A stretch of 64,000 bases of DNA from Liolophura sinensis (taxonomy: Eukaryota > Mollusca > Polyplacophora > Chitonida > Chitonidae). The stretch's first letter is position 1. Each line of letters opens with the position of its first letter. The translations under genes and the position numbers were made by a program. The notes beneath the pieces were generated by a model, which had not been told where the DNA came from, searched no databases, and saw only the letters and a program-made list of their open reading frames with translations. Positions 36,350 to 47,800 of the stretch are shown one piece after another. Location of the stretch: NCBI RefSeq assembly GCF_032854445.1, contig NC_088297.1, positions 8,293,375 to 8,357,374 of the forward strand. The letters are read 5' to 3'.

Positions 36350-37867
36350 TCAAGTACCTGTTGTAGGTTTGCAGCTCATGTCATTATGTTCCTGAATATT
36401 TGATTGTTCTTTGTACCTTTAAACCACAAAAAGTGTAAGATGATGCTTACAATTGATTGGAGAGTTTAGTCAGAGTTATGGGAGCAGTATACCTGCAGGA
36501 AATGCGCTGTAGACTTACGCACAGAAAATTTTATTGCATGAAAAAAGTGAAACGCCTGACGAATTTCTGTGATGCTTTATATTAAAAATAAAAACGCACT
36601 GTATTGCCATATTTTCTTTTAAAATTATTGATTGTTATATAATTAAGTGATCTAGTCATTATTTATTTATTTATTTATTTATTTGTTTGTTTATTTATTT
36701 ATTTACCGGGCTGAGCGTGGTGGAATCGGAAACCGCACTTACCCAGAATAAATGCCACATTACACATTTCGCAGAATTAGATTTACCTTCAGGACCTGTG
36801 TGCACAAAGACTCAGCAACTAACAACAACAAAATGTCAAAAAACTTCTGCAACATCTTTTTAAGACAATTAAATAACACATTCTTGCAAATCGATTCAAA
36901 AATTACTAACTAGCAGTATACCTAAGGCTGGCCAAAGCAAGTATATGTACTTAACATCAGTTATGAGGCGGTTGTGAATACTTACAACAATGTCGACCAG
37001 ACTGTAAATCCCAATCCTTGTTTGATGTTTATTCAACTTAAACTGTTATTTTTTTTCACAATGTTCAGTCCGTTCACTCATGTTTCCTCTCCGCAAACGC
37101 TATTGTCTGACTGCCGCCAATATACTTCCGTTGATCCAGATCTTCAAATTTGGTACATCATGTGACCTTTATGCATGAGTGTGACGTGTATATTTTACGT
37201 AACTGGTACGGTGCACTGAGTGAAACATGTGCACAGGGCTGGTTTAATGTCATTTAGACACTCCCACTCTTCTAGGCAATGAATAAGATTACGATGTCTA
37301 GGCAATGTACACATATTGACTTATCTACTCTTCTGCCCCACTCTCCTTCCCATGCCATCTGGACAGGAAAGCATTTGAATGTCGCTACAAATTTTGGAGA
37401 TATGACCAAAACAATGTCGAATCTGAAGAAGAATACTGCTGTCTCAATAGAATATCGTACCATGGAAGCAGAGACACCAGACATGACATCAGGCATACCA
37501 CAAGACACCACACCACAAACACACAATTAATATACCTGCAATGACCCGTCCCTGTAAATCGAAACCGTTCGCAGAATGGAAGATGTGACGGGGACACAAA
37601 GAGGTGCAAACTGCAGTAAAACCACAAAGCCAATGTAGTTATGTATTACCAGTGAGTCTTTTATAGACGTTTATGCACCATACACAGGCCTATAGCTTTC
37701 ACCGCTTTTGTAAAGGCTGGAATAAGATATACCGGTTACCTATTTTTGGCGTAAAGAAAGATGTTCCAATTCTAGAACCGCTATGAAACGGTAGCCACTC
37801 ATGGATTTACATCGATTCGTACAAACACGGCTCCTGAGTACACAGGAAGCATTGGTATTTTGCTGTT
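36350..37867. other. No gene recognised
   Basis: A (TTTA)n tract lies at about 36,659-36,703 and could be the antisense tail of a lost SINE. No supported exon. Confidence 0.4.
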
Positions 37868-37950
37868 GTTGATATTATTTATTTATTTATTATTTGGAAA
37901 ATTGGTAGAGCCCGGATGAAGCCCATGACCATCTACACATTACCTTGCCA
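37868..37950 (-). mobile_element. SINE tail-side remnant
   Basis: TTATTTATTTATTTATTATTTGG, then GGTAGAGCCCGGATGAAGCCCATGACCATCTACA. It lacks the middle of the body. Confidence 0.55.
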
Positions 37951-38467
37951 CGTACGACTGGTGATTTATTTTGTGTTTTGTAAATATTCAGACAATGAAA
38001 TAGAAACCTTAAAATCAAAATTCAAAACGAAAAATATAACATGTAGAGCTGAGAACAAATTACATGTTTATGTAAAAGTGAAAACTTAAAATTATATCCA
38101 TGGGAAAGTACAGAAAAAATGTTCATAAGATAATCAACAATCTGACAGTTGGTTTTTTCTTCTTTTGTGTAAAATATCATTTCCACGATGTTAACATCGT
38201 GTGTAATTTGCAGACATTCTCTTCCTGTATAGCCCTACAGGACAATGTACTACGTTTTCCTGCATTTTTTTGGTACATATAAAGGCCTCAGAAGTCCTAA
38301 AAAATTGTCCTTTCAGAGTAAAGCATCTTGGAGAAAAGGTGTCAATCGCGAAGCCAGGAAAGCGCATCAACCTATTTTGACAAGTTCTTGTAAAGACCGT
38401 TCCATTGTCAGCGTGAAATTCTGGTAAATACGTTATCTGTTAGTTTGCAACTTTACACGACTTTGGC
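37951..38467 (-). other. Presumed 3' UTR and flank of the lectin-like receptor gene
   Basis: The first AATAAA on the gene's strand lies at 37,980-37,975, about 490 bp past the stop codon. It is a candidate polyadenylation signal. No other feature. Confidence 0.3.
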
Positions 38468-38850
38468 CTACCTCCTGGGCACGATTCGTCTGGATCTTTG
38501 AACTCGCATAGGGTGGTCAATCTCCACTTTGAAGATAAAATATTGAACATCTCTCACAACGTATGAAATATCAACGGCTATTATTCCAGCGAAGAACAAA
38601 GCCATCATAAAAACTCCAAAATATCCCAAGGTCATGGCGGACAGGCGACTGTCCCTGGTGCTGATACGCCGCCTCTGCCTGGCCAAAACCTGTGCAGTGT
38701 TCAGAGAGAGGCTGGCCAAAATCTTCGCCATCATTGCCCGTTTTTGTTCTTCTGTAAGGTGCATCCCCTGGTGACATGCGCAGCAAATGGTTGAATTTCC
38801 GGTACGAGCGACAGAAACCGGCAGTAGAAATGGCCGCGCATCCGGTGTGA
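38468..38850 (-). CDS. Receptor exon 6: Cys motif, transmembrane helix, basic tail
   Basis: Acceptor CCTCTTCTAG|TC (phase 1). It contains GNSTICCACHQ, then LTEEQKRAMMAKILASLSLN, RQRRRISTRDSRLSAMTLGY and a helix (GVFMMALFFAGIIAVDISYVV). The tail is basic and ends VQRSRRIVPRR before TAG at 38,470. The paralogue's last exon aligns along its whole length. The LT-Q..L.LN, RRR-S..D.R.SA and G..GV pattern recurs, as I remember it, at the C-terminus of predicted molluscan membrane proteins. A donor-like AG|GTAGGC overlaps the stop, so a longer tail is possible. Confidence 0.85.
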
Positions 38851-41800
38851 CTAGAAGAGGGAAAAGACTGTTACGTAACAAGAGTGCAGTTAACTACACT
38901 TTTAACGTAAGGTGGTTGTGTCATGGGTTTTCTAGTGATATATGTTAGCTAGGTTGACAGAATCCAGTTGGCATCATATACCCTTTAATAATTTTGTCGC
39001 ATCACATTGCTTTTCGTTAACTGAATCGTTGTGAAATTTAACCCTAGACGATGTTTCTTTACCTTCATGAACCCACAACAGATAGCTATGATCGGTGCTC
39101 GTAAGGTACTAACGTGGGATTTAAAGAAAAGAACTTTAGGAGAGATCCACTTGTAGGAATTTTAGTCAAACTGTTCATGGAAATGCGTGACTTGTAGACT
39201 TACAGAATAAATTAAAAAGTAATAAAGTGAAAGACGGCATAGAGAGTAAAACAAAAAAACGACGGTGTGATAGTTGGCAATGTGTTACATGTGGCCAGTT
39301 GGCAACTGGTCACATGTAGCCGGTAAAATGCAAACTCTTGTCAGTTTACCTCAGTTAGGGTCTTTTATTCTAACTGTTCATGTAAATGCATAAATAGCAT
39401 CAAATTACACGACCCTAGCACAGTGGCTTCAGCAGAATTAGGTAAAAAAAAATGCCGCGATCTTAAATACAATTTATCAAAAGACCGTTTAGGGAAAATT
39501 GTTTTGCCAAGCAGTTAAAATTAATGAAATGAACCACAAAAGTCCTTTGGGAAATTAAGTATCCAGTGTCTGTTGTCTGTGTAAATACATTGTTTATTTT
39601 CACTAACCGACTTACCTGATGTTGAAGGCCATGTGTTAAACATCGGTGACGACAATGGCAAAGGCGTAAATGTCGAGGAAATGCTGCTGAGGATCTCAGT
39701 GGTCGCCAAGGTCTCGACCACTGCCGAAACAGACTCAGATGTACTTGTGGTGCTTCCAGTGGCTGTCACACTGTTGAATGGACCGCTTGCTGTTATGCCG
39801 GTTGTGTCTTCTCTGGTTGTAGTAGTGCTGGTTATGCCAGTGCTGGTTGTGTGAGTGTTGGTTGTGACTTCGGCGTTTGTGGCCGTGGTGCTGCTTGTGC
39901 CTCCGCTAGTTGTGACACCGGCTTTTGTGGTTGTGGTGCTAGTTGTGACTTCGCCGCTTGTGACTTCGGCGTTTGTGGCTGTGGTGCTAGTTGTGACTTC
40001 GCCGCTTGTGACTTCATTGGTTGTTTCACTGCTGGCTGTGCTGCTGCTCGTTGAGTCACTTTTTGTTGTGAATCCACTGGTTGTTCCATTACTGGTTGTG
40101 ACTCCACTGCTTGTGTCAGTGACAGGCTCTGAAGTAGTTGTTGCTTCGTTAACCACAGATGTGCATCCCTTCCAAGGCTCTTCGTCAGATGTTGTAGACG
40201 CGTATTTAATGGACTGGCTGCTTGAATCGACATCGGCTGAAACGTCACAGAAAAGACACAAGAGATGCGTTATTTATACAGGCATATTGTTCTTGTATCT
40301 CAGATAGAGTCATGTGATTACATCTTACAGACGCACATTGCTTGGAATTTGATCTAAGAATTTACCATACTCCCTACTGCGTATGCATCGCTCTGAACGC
40401 TCGCGTCACATCACTGCCACCTGATAGAAACAAGTACCCTATCAGCACTTGCGTTTCTCTGGAATGTAATTCTGTGTATTTTATAGTGAAAAACCTTTTT
40501 TCTAGCATTTCCGTTTTTCTGGACTGTAATTCTGTGTATTTTAGAGTGTAAAACCTTTTTTCTAGCACTTCCGTTTTAGTGGAATGTAATTCTGTGTATT
40601 TTAGAGTATAAAGTCTTTTTTCACTGCAAGCTAGCCATTTTTGGTGTACAGGTTCATGTTTGGTATCAAAATGATGGAAATTGTCTAAATCTTGGACTAG
40701 TACGAGTTTTAATCGTAAAAGTTTGAAATTCTGGGCGAGAGGACACAATCAAGGTGTCAGGTTGCTAGAGACGCTTCCAGCCTCTGGCATAGAAAGGTCC
40801 AGAATTTGAAAGGTCAACCTATATGAAGAGTTAAGGCTGTATTCTCACAGGCTGGGCAAGGCATGCTTATTCGCCACAGAACGTTTGGGACTGAGTTACA
40901 GCACAAAGCATTCACATTGTCACTGTTGGAAAATCAGTAAGATTTTGAGGTCATTAGACAAGCTCGCTTGGACTCGCGTGTAATCAGCATTTATTAATAC
41001 AACTGCTTTAATAGTTGCAGTTGATAGTTGTTTTTACTTAATACTTTAAGTAAAGAATCATATTTTGTACATTTCTTTATTTATTTTTTTGATTGGTGTT
41101 TTACGCCGTACTCAAGAATATTTCACTTATACGACAACGACCAGCATTATGGTGGTGGAAACCGGGCCGAACCCGGAGAAACCCACGACCATCTGCAGGC
41201 TGCTGGCAGACCTTCCCACGCACAGCCGGAGAGGAAGCCAGCATGAACTGGACTTGAACTCACAGCGAGCGCATTGGTGAGAGACTGCTGGGTCATCACA
41301 CTGCGCTAGCGCGCTAACCAACTGAGCCACGGAGGCCCCTATTCTGGAATACTTTACGTAAACATAATGCATATATTAAGACAGACACAGAGGTTGATAC
41401 AAAGTTTTCGTTTTTTCTGACATCACTTCCTGCCTCTTGACACCAATGTCCTTGGCGTTGTTCAGGATTTCTGTGCAGAAATGGAAGTGATGTAAAATGA
41501 GCTTATAGAGCAGCACATGCGCTGTAGAGAAAATGGGATTTGCCTCAAAACTGGAGAGCGCTTGACACTGACTGGATAATACTGCCAAAAATACATTACA
41601 TGGGAGTAATACTCTGAACTTACATACTGTTACTCTTCAATCAAGCTAGATAAAATATTTCAGAAATTTGTCTGATTTCGAAAGAACTGAAGACTGTTTG
41701 CTCAGGATTGCTAATCACCTTACTGGAGGTAACCAATGTGATAAAATGCCATAAGCTAAATTTTGAATAAGAAAAAATGGCGTTCGTGTGGGGCTGATTT

Positions 41801-44800
41801 TTTTAAACATTGAAGAAAAAATTACTAAATAAATGTCGGGGTATTTTATGTTATCACACGAATGAATCAAGCGAGTTTAAGCTGACAAATTTTGCTGCAA
41901 AATTAATGCATCTGCGTAACGCATAAGCCTACTCGCGGCGGAAGTTCACTAGGCTTTAATTATTGACTGGAAATACAGATTCAGAGGTCGCTGGTGTGGC
42001 TTCGTCTTCAGGATTATTCCGGTAACTCACCTGGGCTCGATCCGGCTTCTTCCAAGCAGAAACCTAGCGGTCGTCATTTAAAGAAGACATTTTCTTCCTC
42101 ATAACGAATTTCACCTTGTTTGATTGGTCGATTGATTAGTTGTTGTATGTGGCATGACGCAAGAACACTTCACGAAGGCAGTCACCTTTATAAGTAACTG
42201 AAAACGGAGTGCCGGGAAAAGACCACTGAACCTTGGCAAGTTATGATTAAACATCTCCACCTGTGCTCGCCATAGTGGAGGATGATAAGAGGTCTTCAGA
42301 GTGCGCAAAGAGTTAAACGAGCGTGATCGAAGGTTCACTGGCACGTAGACCCCTACAACAAATCGGAGCGGTGAAATCTACAAATTCCCTGTCCAAGGCC
42401 GGGGTTGAATTCACGCCATGCATGTCTCGTGAGTAGGTGTAGCACGCGTCAATCACAGATCTACATCCCAGTCCCAAATCACAGAAACACAGAATCAAGA
42501 ATCTCTAGTACTATTAATACCTCGTTGCGGAAAGTTGAGTGGTCGAATAAATGAGAGGAGACTTTAACAAAAAGTCCATTTCCCTAACGACTATACAATG
42601 TTGACGAATGATGTTTACATGTTCAAGCAACACAACAAAAAGCATTTCATAGCATGTCGGTTTGAATGTGAGTTTTCCTGCTCCCATTAGTCTCCTAGTC
42701 TTGGTAGCAGTAAGTTGATGACAGTGTTTTCTTGTTTAGTCTTGGTCGCAGTAAATTACTGACAGTGTTTTCTTGTGTAGTCTTGGTCGCAGTAAATTGA
42801 TGTACAGTACTTTCTTGTGAGGTCTTGAATGAGGGTCGCTGACAGTTTTCGTGTGTAGTTTTGGGTGAAGGTCGCTGACAGTGTTTCCTTGTGTTGTTTT
42901 GGATAAGGGTTGCTGACAGTTTTTGTGTGTAGTCTTGGGTGAAGGTTGCTGACAGTGATTTCTTGTGTAGTCTTGGTCGCAGTTAGTTGCTGATACTGTT
43001 TTCTTGTGTAGTCTTAGTCGCAGTAAGTTGCTGACAGTGTTTTCTCGTGTAGTCTTGGATGAGGGTCGCTGACAGTTTTCGTGTGTAGTCTTAGGTGAAG
43101 GTCGCTGACAGTGTTTCCTTGTGTAGTCTTGGATGAGGGTCGCTGACAGTTTTCGTTTGTAGCCTTGGGTGACGGTTGCTGACAGTGATTTCTTGTGTAG
43201 ACTTAGTTGCAGTAAGTTGCTGACAGTGTTTTCTTGTGTAGTCTTGGGTGAGGGTCGCGGACAGTGTTTTCTTGTGTAGTCTTGCATGAAGGTCGCTGAC
43301 AGTGTTTTCTTGGGTAGTATTGGGTGAAAGTGGCTGACAGTGTTTTCTTGTTTAGTCTTGGGTGAAGGCCGCTGACAGTGTTTTCTTATGTAGTCTTGCA
43401 TGAAGGTCGCTGACAGTGTTTTCTTGGGTAGTCTTGGGTGAAAGTGGCTGACAGTGTTTTCTTGTTTAGTCTTGGGTGAAGGCCGCTGACAGTGTTTCTT
43501 TGTGTAATCTTGGATGAAAGTGGCTGACAATGTTTTCTTGGGTAGTCTTGCATGAAGGTCGCGGACAGTGTTTTCGTGTGTTGTCATGGGTGAGAGTCGC
43601 GGACAGTGTTTTCTTGGGTAGTCTTGGGTGAAAGTGGCTGACAGTGTTTTCTTGTTTAGTCTTGGGTGAAGGCCGCTGACAGTGTTTCTTTGTGTAATCT
43701 TGGATGAAAGTGGCTGACAATGTTTTCTTGGGTAGTCTTGGGTGAAAGTGGCTGACAGTGTTTTCTTGTTTAGTCTTGGGTGAAGGCCGCTGACAGTGTT
43801 TCTTTGTGTAATCTTGGATGAAAGTGGCTGACAATGTTTTCTTGGGTAGTCTTGGGTGAAAGTGGCTGACAGTGTTTTCTTGCTTAGTCTTGGGTGAAGG
43901 CCGCTGACAGTGTTTCTTTGTGTAATCTTGGATGAAAGTGGCTGACAATGTTTTCTTGGGTATTCTTGGGTGAAGGTCGCTGACAGTGTTTCTTAGAGGT
44001 CTTGGATGGAGTTTCTGAAGGCCACTTGCTCTTTATATTTCCATATGATATACATGTATGTCACACATAGGAATGCTCGTCAGTAATTCACCAAAAGTCG
44101 GTTGATTATTTCCGGTGCTTTGGTTGTCCTTGCGATGCTCTGGTTTTCTCCACCAACAAAACAAATGACATTGTATATAACTGGACATTCTTGAGTAAAG
44201 CGCTAAACATAGATAACTTACCGGATTATATACATGTACGACGTACTTTTCATGATAGGTAACAAAGCCCTGATGGGAATGTAATTAGACAACTAAAATT
44301 TTGTCGGTTTGTTAATTTAATAAAATATCTGCAGAAAAACTAGCAGAAAATGTAAGGGTTCTAGGCTGTCTTTAGAGGTGTAAGACAAAAATTGAAGAGT
44401 GTTGAACGAAGCTTCACAAGTGCCGGGTGGATAGAGCACAAAATCGCATAGATGCAGGATGAAAACTGATATGTGCATTATGAAGGACAAAAGATGCAGG
44501 TTTAATCTTCATCCTACATAATAGGAACTCGGAAGCTAAAACACAGATAAAGGATGTCAATCGGGGGTCAATCAGAACACATGTAAAGATATGCCCATAA
44601 AGCGTAAGGTTTGATGTATATAACAGATTACCGATTTTTAAACAATTTCCGTGACTTTCGAGGCCTGTATATGCTTGTCAAAAGAGTTTAGGTTAAGATC
44701 CAAAAGGACTCCAGTTGGTAGGATTTGTACGTAAAATGTGTTGGTTGGATGAATGTTAAAACCAGTGAACACATGATGAAGATTAAAATTCATTGATGCA

Positions 44801-47800
44801 GGTTGAAGATTAAAGTTCGTTGATGCAGGGTGAAGGAAAAACTCATTAATGCAGGATGAAGACAAAATTTCTTTCATGCAGGATGAAGATTCAAACTCAT
44901 GAAGGTTAAAACTCATTGATGTGGAATGCAAGACAAAAACTCAGAAAGGTTAAAAGTCTTTTATGGAGGATGAAGTTTAAAACCCATGGATGCAGGATGA
45001 AGTTTATAACCCATGGATGCAGGATGAAGGTTAAACTCAAGGATGCAGGATGAAGTTTTAAACACATGGATGTAAGATGAAAATTAAAACTGGATGCAAG
45101 ATAAAAAATAAAACTCAAGGATGCAGGTTGAAGATTAAAACTCATGGAGGCCATATGAAGATTAAAACTCATGGATGCTGAATGAAGTATAAAACTCATG
45201 GATGCCAAATGAAGATTAAAACTCATGGATGCAGAATGAATGTTGAACCTCGTGGATGCAGGATGAAGGTTAAAACTCATGGGTGTAGGGTGAAGGTTAA
45301 AACTCATGGATCCAGGATGAAGGTTATAACCCATAGATGCAGGATGAAGGTTCAAACTCATGGATGCATGACGAAGGTTAAAACCCATGGATACAGGATG
45401 AAGGTAAAAAATCATGGATGTAGAATGAAGTTTAGAGCTCGTGGATGCAAGATGAAGATTAAAACTCATGGATGCTGGATGAAGGTTATAACCCATAGAT
45501 GCAGGATGACGGTTCAAACTCATGGGTGCATGACGAAGGTTAAAACCCATGGATACAGGATAAAGGCAAAAAAATCATGGATGTAGAATGAAGTTTAGAG
45601 CTCGTGGATGCAAGATGAAGATTAAAACTCATGGATGCTGGATGAAGGTTAAAATCTATGGATGCAGGACCAAGATTAAAACTCACAGATCCTGGATGAA
45701 GGTTAAAACTGAGGGATACAGGATGAATATTAATATTCATGGATGCAGGATGAAGGTTAAAATCTATGGATGCAGGACGAAGATTAAAACTCACAGATCC
45801 TGGATGAAGGTTAAAACTGAGGGATACAGGATGAATATTAATATTCATGGATGCAGGATGAAGATCAAACTTGATGGATATAGGATGATGGTTAAATCCC
45901 ATAGATGCAGGATGAAGGTTTAAACTCACAGATGCACGGTGACGGTTAAAACTCACTGACCCAAAATAAAGATTCAAGGGTGCAGGATGACAGCTCAAGG
46001 CTGCACAGATTACAATAGCTCTCACGGACTATCAGCAATCAAAAACCGATCTACTCACCAGAAAAGCAGATTTTGCGGTATGTAATACCAATCGGATTTG
46101 CCATGTTTGGTTCTATCCTCGCCTGCATGGCTGTGCTGGAGACATCATAGTGAAGTGTGCAGGTCATGATACCCGAAGCATCGCTTGCATACTCCGCTGC
46201 CCAGCACTCGTTGGGTCCTTGATAACTCAAGCAGGCAGTTTGACATCCCTGGGAATCTCCTGCATTCACCACATTTGAAAAGAAGTCCCCGGGCTTAACG
46301 GTTTTTCCCAGATTATGCTCAAAGCCGCAAGTTCCTGCAGGATAAAACAAGCTTCATTTGCCGGACATTTTCATTTACAAAATGCCACGCTGGTGTCAAG
46401 GGACTTGCGAAAACCTGTTGCTCGAATATGCATAATTACGGGTTTGAAAAGTTCAAAGCATTGGAAAATATGTATGTAATCCAAACCACACACATTTAGG
46501 AATAATTAAACTTTTAGATCACTTTTTTAACAACAGGTGCTCACAGTTCTTTCCGTTGATTACTAAATCAAAAGTTAAGACGTCTTCTGAGCATCTTATC
46601 AGAAACAGTCTAATTGTACATTTATAAGTGTCCACGCAAATGTAGAAAAACGCATACTAAACTGCACCGAAACTCTTTGCAACAGATAATTAATGTGCTT
46701 AACAAATTATTGCCTTTCAGTTAATATCAGACTCAAACCCGCACTGTTTATAGCATTAAAATGATTCCAAAGCTTTAAAAGGCTGTGGTGTCACCGGCTT
46801 TATAAATCTTGGGGAACTATATTTACTGTACAATGGAATCATTGATGTGGTAAACCGAATAGGTCTATAGCTTAAATGGGGCTGTTTTAATGTTTTCAAT
46901 GTATATTAGAAAGTGATGTTTTCATTAGTTGTTTGATAAACATGTTTAAATGTGTTGCAATTAAACATTATGACGTTTATTATCTGTTGCAAAGTGATGT
47001 CTCAATGTTCAACATTTCGTTTTTTCAGTGTGTTTACATCTTCCTGATATTTTCCCATGATTCTGTTGTAAAAAGCAATTATGGGCTTTACTCTTAATTT
47101 TTAATATAAAATAAAACTTTTAAATACCTTGATTCGGTAAATGGCAGATCACCGGCTACAGCCCCAAATAGGTCTGGTGCGAATTAGCTCATTTGTTACG
47201 CGACTGCAACTGTGACGTAACGCGAAATCAATGTATGAGGCGTGAAACTACGGGAAGTGGGACCTCGCCTTGGGCCAGCATTGCGGTATGTATGTTATGT
47301 CACAACAGTGAAAAATATTTTCTAGACAACAGAGTGTAATAAAACATGCCATCAGCCTCTGGCAGTCGCGAAAATCTCGAGAGATTGTAAAGAAATCAAT
47401 GTTGTCAGCCGAAGTTGACTGTTGTATTTAATCGAGCCAGGATTTTAAGTTACTTCTGAATTGATTAAAAAGAGGTGCGAATTGATTAAAAAAGGTACGT
47501 ATCGTTTATCCTGAGCTTTCCAAATAAGTTTACAAAATTAAATCTGCCTTAAAGCTGGGTCTTCAAGTAGCTTATGTTGCATTAACTCCGGAACTTGTCA
47601 GTCGTTATACTGACATCGAGCAGAGTTTGGCGTTTCCGTGTCTGGTGTCTTCAGCATGGTGCTCATCTGAGGCAGCGCTATATATGTATGGCCATTATAG
47701 GAAGACGCGGTCGTGATATGAAAGAAATAATGTAGAATGCGACGATAAACCCCAAGAGAAACAAACAACTAATCCCTCATATAGAATGTTTTCGACCAAT

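Noticed and set aside
42736-43948. Minus-strand open frames of 283 and 160 codons
   Set aside because: Product of the stop-free 38-bp minisatellite in intron 4 of the receptor gene.
45182-46025. Open frames on both strands in the 27-bp array as genes
   Set aside because: Both strands are open because the unit is stop-free and a multiple of 3. The frames are broken at several points and I see no splice sites.
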